Assembly: GCA_024742735.1 (NCBI GenBank)
Contig: JANSXV010000003.1
Coordinates: 62,001 to 126,000, forward strand
Length of the DNA stretch: 64,000 nt
Direction of reading: 5' to 3'
Source: Alphaproteobacteria bacterium
Lineage (GTDB): Bacteria; Pseudomonadota; Alphaproteobacteria; Caulobacterales; Maricaulaceae
The position numbers and the translations under genes were made by a program. The notes beneath the pieces are model-generated. The model was not told the origin of the DNA and did no database searches. It saw only the letters and a list, made by a program, of their open reading frames with translations. The stretch's first letter is position 1. The number at the start of each line of letters is the position of its first letter. This document shows positions 8,880-18,110 of the stretch, one piece after another.

Positions 8880-11006
8880 ATGGCTCTGAATGGTGTTCTG
8901 GGCAATGCGCTTTCCGGCCTGCAGGCCGCCCAGCTGGGCATGCGCACCACGTCGAACAACGTGGCCAACGTCAACACGCCCGGTTACGCGCGCACCGAGG
9001 TGCAGCAGACCGCCCGTAACTCCGCCGGTCAGGGCATGGGCGTCGAGGTCACCGGTGTCGTGCGGATCGCCGACAAGTATCTGCAGGCCGCCTCCATGCG
9101 GGCTGCCTCCGACGCTTCGGCGGCTGAAGCCGTCAACGCAGTGCTCGACCGTCTCCAGGCCCAGTTTGGCTCCACTGACGATGCCGGCGCCCTGTTCGGG
9201 CGGCTGAACCAGGCGTTCACCTCGCTGGGCTCTGCGGCGGCGGATTCCGCCGAACGCGTCTCGCGCCTGTCGGCGGCAAGCGATCTGCAGAGCTTCTTTG
9301 ATGAAGCCGCCCGCCTGTCGGCCGAAGTGCGCGCCATGCGTGACGAGGCCGATGCACGCGTCGCTGCGGGCGTGACCCGGGTGAATGAAATCCTGTCCGA
9401 GCTCCAGGAGCTCAACGGTCAGGCCCAGAGCCTGGATGCGGCGAGTTCCGACACGACGGGCGCGGCCAACCGCCAGGCTGAACTGCTGGACGAGCTGTCG
9501 TCCTATATCGACGTGCGCACGGAGAAGCAGCCGGACGGCCGCCTGTTCGTCAGCACCGCCAACGGCGTCGGGCTCCTGGATAACTCGTTGCTCCAGCTGC
9601 AATACACGGCCGCGGGAACCGGCGCCTATGGCGTCGACTATGGTCAGATCACCGCCGAGGTCTCCGCGTCCGGCGCCACCATCGACATAACGCCGTCCAT
9701 CAAATCGGGCGAAATTCGCGGCTTCATGGATTTGCGTGATGTGGAGCTGCCGGCCATCGCTGACGGGCTGGCTGAGTTCGCCGCCGGCGCCGCTGATGCG
9801 CTGAACGCCGCCCACAACGATTCCGCCGCCTATCCGCCGCCCGCCACGCTGGAGGGTCGATCCACCGGCCTGATCGCCAGCGACGTGGTCAGCGGGACCG
9901 GGTCGTCACGGCTGGCGCTGGTCCAGTCCACGGGCGAGCTCGTCGCCGCGGTCGATCTGGAAGCGACAGCCGCCGGCTTCACGGTGAACGGCACGGGACC
10001 GCTGTCCATCGGCGCGACAGTCACCCAGATCAACGCCGCTTTCGGCGGCGCAGTCACCGCCAGCTTCGCAGAAGGCCGCCTGACGCTGACCGCCAACACC
10101 GCCGGTCAGGGCCTCGCCATGGTTCAGGACGCTGCGGATCCCATGGATATCGGAGGCCGCGGCTTTTCCCACTTCTTCGGCTTGAACGATCTGGTCGACA
10201 GCGCGCGCCCCGCCTTCTTCGAAACCGGGGTGACATCGGCGTCAAGCCACGGGTTGAACGCCGGCGGCCTGCTCGGCTTCAAGGTCGTCACACCGGACGG
10301 GCGCCGGATCCAGGAGATCGACGTGCCTGTCACCGGCGCCACGATCGCTGACCAGCTCGCCGCCCTCAATGACGTGACCACGGGCCTTGGCCGCTTCGGG
10401 ACGTTCAGCCTGGATGGCGAGGGCAAGATCAGCTTCGCCCCCGCGGCCGGTTACGCCAGCCACGAGGTGGAGGTGATCCGCGACTCCACCCAGCGCGGCG
10501 ACACCGGCCTGTCCTTCACCCAGATCTTCGGCCTGGGCGATGCGGCCCGCATGACCCGGTCGGAAGGCCTTGATGTCCCTGATGCGCTACGCGCCAATCC
10601 CGAACGGCTCTCCTTTGCGAAGCTGGACATCAATGGGGCGAGCGTCGCGGGCGACCTGGTCCTGTCGGAAGGCGATAATCGCGGCGGTCAGGCCCTGTTC
10701 TCCGCACTCGACGCCAAGCGCGGCTTTGCAAGCGCGGGCGGCATGGCCGGCGGCGAGGCTACGCTGGGCGAATACGCCGCGCGCCTGGCCGGCAATATCG
10801 GCTCGCGCGCCGCCAGAGCCGAGCGCGCCGAAGCCGCCGCATTTTCGGTGAAATCGGCGGCCGACCTGAAGCGCTCGGACGTGGAGGGCGTGAACATGGA
10901 CGAGGAGCTGGCCAACATGACGCTGTACCAGCAGGCCTACAACGCCTCGGCCCGCCTCATCCAGGCGGCCAAGGAAATGACCGACACGCTGATGAGCATC
11001 GTCTAG
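8880..11006 (+). CDS. flgK: Flagellar hook-associated protein 1 FlgK
   Basis: 708 aa, starting at MALNGVLGNALSGLQAAQ after a good RBS (GGGAGG). The N-terminal rod domain has TTSNNVANVNTPGYARTEV. A large variable middle follows, then the C-terminal rod domain (GVNMDEELANMTLYQQAYNA, then LIQAAKEMTDTLM). FlgK is the first hook-filament junction protein. It forms an operon with flgL (15-nt gap). Confidence 0.96.
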   Translation: MALNGVLGNALSGLQAAQLGMRTTSNNVANVNTPGYARTEVQQTARNSAGQGMGVEVTGVVRIADKYLQAASMRAASDASAAEAVNAVLDRLQAQFGSTDDAGALFGRLNQAFTSLGSAAADSAERVSRLSAASDLQSFFDEAARLSAEVRAMRDEADARVAAGVTRVNEILSELQELNGQAQSLDAASSDTTGAANRQAELLDELSSYIDVRTEKQPDGRLFVSTANGVGLLDNSLLQLQYTAAGTGAYGVDYGQITAEVSASGATIDITPSIKSGEIRGFMDLRDVELPAIADGLAEFAAGAADALNAAHNDSAAYPPPATLEGRSTGLIASDVVSGTGSSRLALVQSTGELVAAVDLEATAAGFTVNGTGPLSIGATVTQINAAFGGAVTASFAEGRLTLTANTAGQGLAMVQDAADPMDIGGRGFSHFFGLNDLVDSARPAFFETGVTSASSHGLNAGGLLGFKVVTPDGRRIQEIDVPVTGATIADQLAALNDVTTGLGRFGTFSLDGEGKISFAPAAGYASHEVEVIRDSTQRGDTGLSFTQIFGLGDAARMTRSEGLDVPDALRANPERLSFAKLDINGASVAGDLVLSEGDNRGGQALFSALDAKRGFASAGGMAGGEATLGEYAARLAGNIGSRAARAERAEAAAFSVKSAADLKRSDVEGVNMDEELANMTLYQQAYNASARLIQAAKEMTDTLMSIV

Positions 11007-11021
11007 AGGAGGATCCGAGCC

Positions 11022-11936
11022 ATGCGCATTTCGACCGCCGCCGCCTCCCAGTCCGCGCTCATGGACCTGATGAAGTCCCAGCGCGAAGCCTTCGACGCGC
11101 GCGAGCAGCTGTCCTCGGGCAAAAAGGCTGCGGACCTGAAAGGCTACGCCAACTCCGCCGAGACGATCATGACCGCCCGCGCCGCCCAGGTGCGCGCCGA
11201 TGGCTTCATCGACGCCAACAAGCGCCTCACCTCCCGCCTGGAAGTGCAGGACCTGGCCTATCGCGAGCTGTCTGATGCGGCCAGCGAGCTGCGCACGGCG
11301 CTGACCACGACCGAAGGCACGGCGCTGATGAACGATGTTCGGGCGGCGTTCGACAAGGTGGTCAGCGCCCTGTCCACCAAGTTCGCCGGCTCCTTCGTAT
11401 TTTCCGGCGTGCGTACCGATTCTCCGCCGCTGAACGCCTCCACCCTCGCTGAACTGCAGGCCGCTGCGCCGGACGTGTCTGCCGTGTTCGAGAATGCCGA
11501 CCGCCGTCAGACCGCTCAGATCGATGGTGAAACGGTACTGGAAGTGAACCGAACGGCCAGCGAGGTCGCTGGAGGATTGATGGCCGTGTTCGAGCGTCTG
11601 GCCGATTTCGATCAGGGTCCGAACGGCCCCTTTGACGGCCCGATGGATGCGACCCAGCAGGCCTATATTCAGACCGAAATCGCAAACGTCATCGACGCTT
11701 TCGACACGATCAATGACGCCATGGCCGAGAACGGCTCCAAACAGGCCCGCATCGAGGCTTCGATCCGCGGCCACCAGGAGCGCTCCGATTACCTCACTCA
11801 GATGATCGCCGATCTGGAAGACGCCGACATGGCTGAAGCCGCGACCCGCCTGACCCAGGCCCAGACCGCCGTGGAAGTCTCCGCACGGACCTTCGCCTCG
11901 CTCAGCCAGGTCAGCCTGCTGCCGTTTTTGAGGTAG
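11022..11936 (+). CDS. flgL: Flagellar hook-associated protein 3 FlgL
   Basis: 304 aa with the flagellin-type N-terminal helix (MRISTAAASQSALMDL, EQLSSGKKAADL) and the C-terminal helix (AATRLTQAQTAVEVSARTFA). FlgL is the second hook-filament junction protein. The start has a strong RBS (AGGAGG) 9 nt upstream and the gene follows flgK directly. FlgL homologues are flagellin-like, but the position and length favour FlgL over flagellin. Confidence 0.93.
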   Translation: MRISTAAASQSALMDLMKSQREAFDAREQLSSGKKAADLKGYANSAETIMTARAAQVRADGFIDANKRLTSRLEVQDLAYRELSDAASELRTALTTTEGTALMNDVRAAFDKVVSALSTKFAGSFVFSGVRTDSPPLNASTLAELQAAAPDVSAVFENADRRQTAQIDGETVLEVNRTASEVAGGLMAVFERLADFDQGPNGPFDGPMDATQQAYIQTEIANVIDAFDTINDAMAENGSKQARIEASIRGHQERSDYLTQMIADLEDADMAEAATRLTQAQTAVEVSARTFASLSQVSLLPFLR

Positions 11937-11971
11937 GCGCCGGCCTGCGGCGAATTAGACGCGCCTCAGCC

Positions 11972-12000
11972 CTTGTGTGCCTCATATGCAACACCCACAT
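11972..12000 (+). promoter_or_regulatory. Candidate heat-shock (RpoH) promoter of clpB
   Basis: CTTG at 11972 and CCCACAT at 11994, with an 18-nt gap, fit the alphaproteobacterial sigma-32 pattern (CTTG ... CYTATNT/CCCCAT) loosely. It lies 85 nt before clpB, a standard heat-shock gene. The -10 match is imperfect. Confidence 0.4.
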
Positions 12001-12084
12001 CGGTGTATGACCGGGCGGCCGGGATGCTTCCAGTAAGGTCCCTTACCCCGCCCGTCTCGCTGACATTCAGGAGACGAGGAACCG

Positions 12085-14718
12085 ATGAATCTGGACAAGT
12101 ATACTGATCGTGCGCGCACGATCCTGCAGGCGGCCCAGGGGCTCGCGCTGAAGAACAAGAACCAGCATTTCGCGCCGGAACACCTTCTGGCTGCGCTGCT
12201 GGATGACGACGCCGGGCTGTCCGGCAATCTGATCAAGGCTGCGGGCGGCCGACCCGACGCAGCCGCGGACCTGACCAAACGGGCTCTGGACGCCCTGCCG
12301 AAGGTGGAGGGCTCCGGCCAGCTCTACCTCCAGCCCAAGACCGCGGAAGTGTTTTCCACCGCCGAGGAGGCGGCCAAGAAGGCCGGGGACCAGTACGTCA
12401 CCGCCGAGCGGCTGTTGCAGGCGCTGTCCATCGTGAAGGGCACGAAGGCCGAGGAAGCCCTGAAGCAGGCCGGCGTCACGCCGCAAAGCCTGAACACGGC
12501 GGTCAATGATGTCCGTCAGGGCCGCACCGCCGACAGCGCCTCGGCCGAAGACACCTTCGAGGCGCTGAAGAAATATGCCCGCGATCTCACCGAGGTGGCG
12601 CGCGAGGGCAAGCTGGACCCCGTGATCGGGCGGGACGAGGAAATCCGCCGCGCGATCCAGGTTCTGTCCCGGCGCACCAAGAACAATCCCGTCCTGATCG
12701 GGGAGCCCGGCGTGGGCAAGACCGCCATCGCGGAAGGTCTGGCCCTTCGCATCGTCAATGGCGACGTACCTGAAAGCCTTAAGGACAAGAAACTGCTGGC
12801 GCTCGACATTGGCGCGCTGATCGCCGGGGCGAAGTATCGCGGTGAGTTCGAGGAGCGCCTGAAATCGGTCCTGTCGGAGGTGGAGGCCGCCGGCGGGAAA
12901 ATCATCCTGTTCATCGACGAGATGCACACCCTGGTCGGCGCGGGGAAGACCGACGGCGCCATGGACGCCTCCAACCTTTTGAAGCCGGCCCTCGCCCGCG
13001 GCGAGCTGCACTGCGTGGGCGCGACGACGCTGGATGAATACCGCAAGCATGTGGAGAAGGACGCCGCGCTCGCCCGCCGTTTCCAGCCGGTGTTCGTGGA
13101 AGAGCCGACCGTTGAGGACACGGTCTCCATCCTGCGCGGGCTGAAGGAGAAGTACGAGGTGCACCACGGCGTGCGCATCGCCGACGGCGCCATCGTGGCC
13201 GCCGCGACCCTGTCGAACCGCTACATCACCGACCGCTTCCTGCCGGACAAGGCTATCGACCTGATGGATGAGGCCGCTGCGCGCCTGCGCATGCAGGTGG
13301 ATTCAAAGCCTGAGGAGCTCGACGAGCTCGACCGGCGGATCATCCAGCTCAAGATCGAAGCCGAAGCCCTGAAGAAGGAGGGCGACAAGGCCTCCAGGGA
13401 CCGGCTTGAAAGCCTGAAGGAGGAGCTGGCCGGCCTGGAACAGCGCTCGGCCGAACTCACCGCCGCCTGGCGCGCGGAGAAGGACAAGCTGGCCTCCACC
13501 ACCGAGGTGAAGGAGCAGCTCGATCGCCTGCGCGCGGAACTCGCCGACGCCGAACGCCGGGGTGATCTCGCCAAGGCCTCCGAGCTGAAATACGGCCGTA
13601 TCCCGGAACTGGAAAAGCGCCTGTCCGAAGCCGAAGCCGCCGCCGATGAAGCCGCGGACGGCAAGACCAACGGCAAGGCCGCCATGGTCAAGGAAGTCGT
13701 GGACGAGGAGCAGATCGCCTCGGTGGTCAGCCGCTGGACCGGCGTGCCCGTGGACAAGATGCTGGAAGGCGAGCGCGAGAAATTGCTGGGCATGGAGGAC
13801 GGGCTGCGCGACCGCGTGGTCGGTCAGGACGCAGCTCTGGAAGCGGTGTCGGACGCCGTGCGCCGGTCTCGCGCGGGTCTGAAGGACCCCAACCGGCCCA
13901 TCGGCTCCTTCCTGTTCCTCGGCCCCACGGGCGTCGGAAAGACCGAGCTGACCAAGGCATTGGCCGAATTCCTGTTCGACGACGAAACCGCCGTCACGCG
14001 GATGGATATGTCGGAATACATGGAGAAGCACTCGGTCAGCCGGATGATCGGAGCGCCGCCAGGCTATGTCGGCTATGACGAGGGCGGCGCCCTGACCGAA
14101 AGCGTGCGCCGGCGGCCCTATCAGGTCGTGCTGTTCGACGAGGTGGAGAAAGCCCACCCCGACGTGTTCAACGTGCTTCTGCAGGTGCTCGACGATGGCC
14201 GTCTGACCGACGGCCAGGGCCGCACGGTCGATTTCAGGAACACCATCCTGATCATGACGTCGAACCTGGGCTCGGAATTCCTGCTGTCAGGCGATGTCGA
14301 GGCGGCCCGGGAGAATGTCATGGGCGCGGTGCGCTCGGCTTTCCGGCCGGAGTTTTTGAACCGGATCGACGAGATCATCCTGTTCCGCCGTCTGGAAGAA
14401 CAGCACATGGGCGCCATCGTCGATATCCAGCTCAAACGCCTGGAGGCCCTGCTGGCCGACCGGCGCATGACCATCGAACTGGACGAGGCCGCACGCGCCT
14501 GGCTGGCCGAAAAGGGCTACGACCCCGCCTATGGCGCGCGGCCCCTGAAGCGGGTGATCCAGAAGGAGCTGCAGGATCCCCTCGCCCGGCTGATCCTGGA
14601 AGGCGCGCTCAATGACGGCGACACGGTGAAGGTCTCCGCCGAAGCCGGCGCGCTCACCGTCAACGGCAAGGCCGTCAGCCGCAATGCGAGACCGCCGAGT
14701 GAAGCGGTGATCCAGTAA
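12085..14718 (+). CDS. clpB: ATP-dependent disaggregase chaperone ClpB
   Basis: 877 aa, standard length. The N domain spans about 1-145. NBD1 has Walker [10 protein letters not shown] near residue 207 and Walker [10 protein letters not shown] coiled-coil middle domain (about 405-530) is followed by NBD2 with GPTGVGKTE near 613 and [13 protein letters not shown]. The C-terminal D2-small domain ends the protein. With DnaK, ClpB rescues aggregated proteins. The middle domain and lack of a ClpP loop exclude ClpA/ClpC. The start has an upstream GAGACGAGGA ribosome site. Confidence 0.97.
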   Translation: MNLDKYTDRARTILQAAQGLALKNKNQHFAPEHLLAALLDDDAGLSGNLIKAAGGRPDAAADLTKRALDALPKVEGSGQLYLQPKTAEVFSTAEEAAKKAGDQYVTAERLLQALSIVKGTKAEEALKQAGVTPQSLNTAVNDVRQGRTADSASAEDTFEALKKYARDLTEVAREGKLDPVIGRDEEIRRAIQVLSRRTKNNPVLIGEPGVGKTAIAEGLALRIVNGDVPESLKDKKLLALDIGALIAGAKYRGEFEERLKSVLSEVEAAGGKIILFIDEMHTLVGAGKTDGAMDASNLLKPALARGELHCVGATTLDEYRKHVEKDAALARRFQPVFVEEPTVEDTVSILRGLKEKYEVHHGVRIADGAIVAAATLSNRYITDRFLPDKAIDLMDEAAARLRMQVDSKPEELDELDRRIIQLKIEAEALKKEGDKASRDRLESLKEELAGLEQRSAELTAAWRAEKDKLASTTEVKEQLDRLRAELADAERRGDLAKASELKYGRIPELEKRLSEAEAAADEAADGKTNGKAAMVKEVVDEEQIASVVSRWTGVPVDKMLEGEREKLLGMEDGLRDRVVGQDAALEAVSDAVRRSRAGLKDPNRPIGSFLFLGPTGVGKTELTKALAEFLFDDETAVTRMDMSEYMEKHSVSRMIGAPPGYVGYDEGGALTESVRRRPYQVVLFDEVEKAHPDVFNVLLQVLDDGRLTDGQGRTVDFRNTILIMTSNLGSEFLLSGDVEAARENVMGAVRSAFRPEFLNRIDEIILFRRLEEQHMGAIVDIQLKRLEALLADRRMTIELDEAARAWLAEKGYDPAYGARPLKRVIQKELQDPLARLILEGALNDGDTVKVSAEAGALTVNGKAVSRNARPPSEAVIQ

Positions 14719-14740
14719 ATAAAGGCGGTTACGTTCAATT

Positions 14741-14772
14741 CGTCGCCCCAAGCGCCACGATCTGGGGCGACG
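14741..14772 (+). terminator. Stem-loop after clpB
   Basis: A perfect 10-bp inverted repeat (CGTCGCCCCA / TGGGGCGACG) with a 12-nt loop lies 23 nt after the clpB stop. No U-tract follows, so it may be a Rho-dependent end or an mRNA-stabilising hairpin. Confidence 0.45.
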
Positions 14773-14807
14773 GATTGGAGAAGGGCGACCATCACGCCGC
14801 GCTAACC

Positions 14808-15020
14808 TCAGCGACGCTTAAAGTAGAGATACCAGTCTAATAGAGTCGTGCCGGTCAAATACAGACCGAAGATCACGGCTCCCAGTGTCCAATGCTCGCC
14901 GCTATCTCTGTCGAACCACAGAAACCCCCAAAAGGCCACACATAGCGGTGTTAAACCGACCGGCCGACGCCAAGATGGCCACCAGCCCTCCCACGGATCT
15001 TTGTCAGGGTCCTCAGACAT
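14808..15020 (-). CDS. Small two-helix membrane protein, unknown
   Basis: 70 aa. A charged N-terminus (MSEDPDKDPWEGWW) is followed by two hydrophobic helices (about 23-35 and 44-62) and a basic end (KRR). No family was recognised. The ribosome binding site is weak. It lies in a patch that is visibly richer in A/T than the flanking genes. The hydrophobic pattern and clean start support a real gene, but it could be a remnant. Confidence 0.5.
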   Translation of the reverse strand: MSEDPDKDPWEGWWPSWRRPVGLTPLCVAFWGFLWFDRDSGEHWTLGAVIFGLYLTGTTLLDWYLYFKRR

Positions 15021-15059
15021 AATTGTTCGCTTATTTTACACAACAATATTTAGGCCGGG

Positions 15060-15494
15060 CTACTCGGATCCGCCAAACTCGTCGTCCAAATCATCGAGTG
15101 AGGTGGCTCCCGCTCCTAACAAAGATCCAATGATCTGGCGCATGACCATTGGCCCATGGCCCGCGTATGCACCACCACCGATAGCGATAAGATCGAGCAA
15201 GACGCCAACCTCATCGATCTGATCTTCATCGATCCCCAGACCCCAGGCGCCGCTTTCAAAATGGCTCTGCCCCACGACAACACCATTTACGATGTAATTT
15301 CCTTACGGCATCTGCTCGACGTCCGCATTTGCGTATGCTTGCAGAAAGACTAGCGGATCGGCGCCGCCTAGTTCCATCTGCGCGCGCTCGTAAACGGAGC
15401 GGAGCTGTCCATCCGGCGCATAGAGGCCGCCGGGCCCGGTATGCGCATCTTTGTGAAACATCGAACCGGGTAGAACCGATAACGTCATTTGCAT
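15060..15494 (-). pseudogene. Unknown protein interrupted by an in-frame TAA
   Basis: Two open frames, 15303-15494 (63 aa, ending VEQMP) and 15060-15275, lie in the same reading frame. Only the TAA at 15303-15305 separates them, and readthrough continues as GNYIVNGVVVGQSHF. Together they give 143 aa plus the internal stop. Both halves have protein-like composition; the end is acidic (SLDDLDDEFGGSE). This suggests one gene with a nonsense mutation. No family was recognised. The segment is AT-richer than its surroundings, as expected for acquired DNA. Two separate small genes are the alternative. Confidence 0.5.
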
Positions 15495-15768
15495 CTTCGC
15501 AGATATTTAAAATTGCTCACTGTACATTGCAATTGACGTCTGATTAATCAATGAAAAATTTTTGGTTGATCTTCAGAGTTTTGTTTGTCGCCAGGATGAA
15601 GCCGGATGGTCCACTAGGGCGAACACCGCTCATTATTATATACGATAGAGGCCGGGTGGCGGTGACGGCCCGGCACGTCCTCACAGCCATGCCAAAACGG
15701 CAACGGCACAGGGACCGGGGCCCGGCGACGCGCGCACCGAAGCCCCGCGCTCCATGGACTGAAAACGG

Positions 15769-16209
15769 TCAGACTGTATGAAGCTCAAGATGCGCACGCC
15801 CGTCAGAGGTCCGCTCGACGGATTCCCCATTAAGGCGAACCGTCGCATTCACCCGCTTGCGCAAGTTCGAGAAGCCCTCGAAGCGGACCACGTCGACCGG
15901 CTCGTCGAAATCGACCGTAACCGCGTAGGCCTTTCCGTCGGACAGACGGCGCACCGCGAGCAGCTCGCCTGCGAACGCCTGTCCAAGATACCGGCCCCGC
16001 ACCCGCGCGCCGACGGTGAACGGATCGCGCGGCCGGTTTCCGGCGGCGGCGTGCAACGTGTTCCAGTCACGATAGCCGCGTTGCCGGGCGATCAGCTCCA
16101 GGGCGTGAGAATGGGTGATGAAATCGCCCTCGGCCTCCAGCGCGGCGCGCAGGCGCCGGGCCTGGTCCTTGAGCGTGGAGAGTTCGGGCAAGTCGGATGA
16201 ATACGTCAT
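15769..16209 (-). CDS. Glyoxalase-superfamily-like small protein
   Basis: 146 aa. The N-terminal segment LPELSTLKDQARRLRAALEAEG followed by ITHSHALELIARQRGYRDWNTLHA is the hallmark of proteins annotated as glyoxalase-superfamily-related (DUF/Glyoxalase_8 type). The C-terminal half is a beta-rich domain (GARVRGRYLGQAFAGE). No metal-binding glyoxalase residues are evident, so enzymatic activity is doubtful. A related N-terminal module occurs near toxin-antitoxin genes, but no partner is seen here. About 200 bp upstream (16210-16406) show no gene. Confidence 0.6.
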   Translation of the reverse strand: MTYSSDLPELSTLKDQARRLRAALEAEGDFITHSHALELIARQRGYRDWNTLHAAAGNRPRDPFTVGARVRGRYLGQAFAGELLAVRRLSDGKAYAVTVDFDEPVDVVRFEGFSNLRKRVNATVRLNGESVERTSDGRAHLELHTV

Positions 16210-16406
16210 GGCGTACGCCTTTCCAGATCGAAGGCGGCCTGTTCGGCGGGGTCCGCATTGCCGCCGCGCCGCCGATCACGGATTGCGCGACATGACATCA
16301 ACTCTTCGAAAACTTCACCAACGGCGTAAGCCGCGCGGACGGCGGGCGCTTCGGGACCCGGAGCGGTCATTACGCCTGGCAGGTTCGAGGGTCAAGCGAT
16401 GCTCGC

Positions 16407-17153
16407 CTAGCCCGGCCGCTTGCGCCCAAACGGCCAACCGCCGGCGAAGTCGATCACGGCGCCTGTGAGAAACCGCGTCCTTGCCGTGGCAAGGAAAGCG
16501 ATCACCTCACCGATCTCCTCCGGTTCGGCGAGGCGCCCAGCTGGGACGCTGGCCTCGATATAGGTCCGCCCCTCCTCGCTCTGCTTGTAGAAGGCGGCCG
16601 GGTAAAATTGTTCCGAATACAGAAAGTTGGGCGCCACGGCGTTCACGGTGATCTGATGCGGCGCCAGATCGACAGCCAGCGAGCGCACCAGCGCGTTCGC
16701 TCCCGCCCGCGCCGAATCGGGGAAGGCCCCGCCATTGAGCGGCAAACGGTCCCGGCTCGACGTGATCATGACGATGTTCGCGCCGCCCTGGTCCTTCAGC
16801 CGCGGCAGCGCGGCTTTGATCAAGGCGAAGGGAAAGGCCATCAAGGCGTCAAAGTTGGCGGTGAATGCTGACAGGTCCGCACTCTCAACGTCCTGGGCGG
16901 GGGCTGGATGGTGGTCATTGCTGACAATGACGTCGAGCCGCCTTGTCTTGGCGAACACCGCCTTGATGATCGCTTCCGGCATGCATTCCGACACCGCCGA
17001 CAGACCGCCGCGCCGCGCGGCGAACTTCCGAAACTCCTCGCCGTCTTCAAACGTGCGGTCATGGGCGAAGACCTGGAAGCCGGCGTCGAGAAGCGTCTCG
17101 ACCGAAGGCGGACCGGCATAGCCGGTGCAGTTCGTGACAAGGGCGGTGGGCAT
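16407..17153 (-). CDS. Halohydrin-dehalogenase-like SDR lacking the catalytic Tyr
   Basis: 248 aa from the ATG at 17153 (MPTALVTNCTGYAG). The open frame extends upstream, but only antisense to the next gene. It shows the nucleophile-site motif T-X4-Y-X-G of halohydrin dehalogenases (T7, Y12, G14) in place of the SDR glycine-rich NAD(P) loop, VSND at 77-80, and a C-terminal FLTGAVIDFAGGWPF. The family triad S132-Y145-R149 (HheC numbering, which matches residue for residue here) reads S132-P145-R149. HHDHs expel halide from vicinal haloalcohols. Activity is uncertain without the Tyr; it may be a non-dehalogenating relative. Confidence 0.75.
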   Translation of the reverse strand: MPTALVTNCTGYAGPPSVETLLDAGFQVFAHDRTFEDGEEFRKFAARRGGLSAVSECMPEAIIKAVFAKTRRLDVIVSNDHHPAPAQDVESADLSAFTANFDALMAFPFALIKAALPRLKDQGGANIVMITSSRDRLPLNGGAFPDSARAGANALVRSLAVDLAPHQITVNAVAPNFLYSEQFYPAAFYKQSEEGRTYIEASVPAGRLAEPEEIGEVIAFLATARTRFLTGAVIDFAGGWPFGRKRPG

Positions 17154-17300
17154 GGGCGGCTCCTTTGTAGGCGGACCAACTGCCGCGCAGCGCGCGGGCC
17201 TGTCAACGTGGCCATGGCAATGCGACGCGAAGCTTGGGGGCTGCAGCGAGGCCGGTTCCGCCCTAGTTTGCGGATTATCTGCTATCCACCGAGTCCCGCC

Positions 17301-18110
17301 ATGTCCCTGCCCTTTACCGACATCCTCCACACCGACGACCGCACGCCGTTTACGGAGAGCTTCGACTTTGAAGCCGGCGGGGCCGAGCACCCGGTGCTCG
17401 CTTCCGGCGCGGGTCCCGGCGTGATCGTGATGCACGAGCTGCCCGGCTTCGTGCCGGAGTTCTGGCGGCTGGCCCGCTGGATTGAAGCCGCCGGTTTCCG
17501 TGTCTATGCGCCCGCCCTCTACGACGGTCCGGGCACGCCGCTGGAGGAGCTGCACCAGATCCATGGCCGCGTGGGCGGCATGGCGCGGGCCTGCATCTCC
17601 CGGGAGATCCGCCTGTTCGCCAAGGAGGGCGGCAGCCCGGTCAGCGACTGGCTGCGCGGGCTGGCCCGCCATGTCCACGGCGAGTGCGGCGGACCAGGCG
17701 CGGCGGCGATCGGGCTGTGCCTGACCGGCAATTTCGCCTGGTCTGTGGCGGTCGAGCCCAGCGTGAAGGCGGCGGTCGCCGGCGAACCGGCCCTGCCGTT
17801 CAACAACGCCGCCTCCATTCACCTCCAGCCGGAGGAGGCTGAGGCGCTGAAAGCCCGCGATGACCTGAAGGTCATGGCCCTGCGCTTTGCTGGCGACCCG
17901 TCCTGCAAGGCGGAGCGCTTCAGCGCGCTGGAAAGCCTGCTCGGCGAGACGCTTGAAACCCGGGTCCTGCCTGACGAGGCCAAGAACCCCAGGGGCAATC
18001 CCTTCCCCCACGCGGTTCTGACCAAGGACCTGATCGCCGAGGACGGTCAGCCGACCTTCGAGGCCGCGCGCGATGTGCTGGGGTTCCTGACCGATCGGTT
18101 GAAAGCTTAG
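17301..18110 (+). CDS. Dienelactone hydrolase family protein
   Basis: 269 aa alpha/beta hydrolase. The nucleophile elbow is G-L-C140-L-T-G, with Cys as in dienelactone hydrolase. It has GVIVMHELPGF near residue 40, FAGDPSCKAERF for the acid region and a C-terminal NPFPHAVLTKD His. It hydrolyses lactone or ester bonds, but the substrate is not evident. The start at 17301 gives the usual N-terminus, although no strong RBS is seen. It is divergent from the SDR gene. Its stop codon interlocks with that of the aminotransferase over 4 nt. Confidence 0.82.
   Translation: MSLPFTDILHTDDRTPFTESFDFEAGGAEHPVLASGAGPGVIVMHELPGFVPEFWRLARWIEAAGFRVYAPALYDGPGTPLEELHQIHGRVGGMARACISREIRLFAKEGGSPVSDWLRGLARHVHGECGGPGAAAIGLCLTGNFAWSVAVEPSVKAAVAGEPALPFNNAASIHLQPEEAEALKARDDLKVMALRFAGDPSCKAERFSALESLLGETLETRVLPDEAKNPRGNPFPHAVLTKDLIAEDGQPTFEAARDVLGFLTDRLKA

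Noticed and set aside
15551-15781. 76-aa ORF on the plus strand
   Set aside because: Low-complexity basic C-terminus, no ribosome site, and overlap with the end of the opposing gene; no coding signal.
17154-18011. Upstream extension of the SDR open frame
   Set aside because: It is antisense to the dienelactone hydrolase gene, which has clear catalytic motifs; the SDR begins naturally at 17153.
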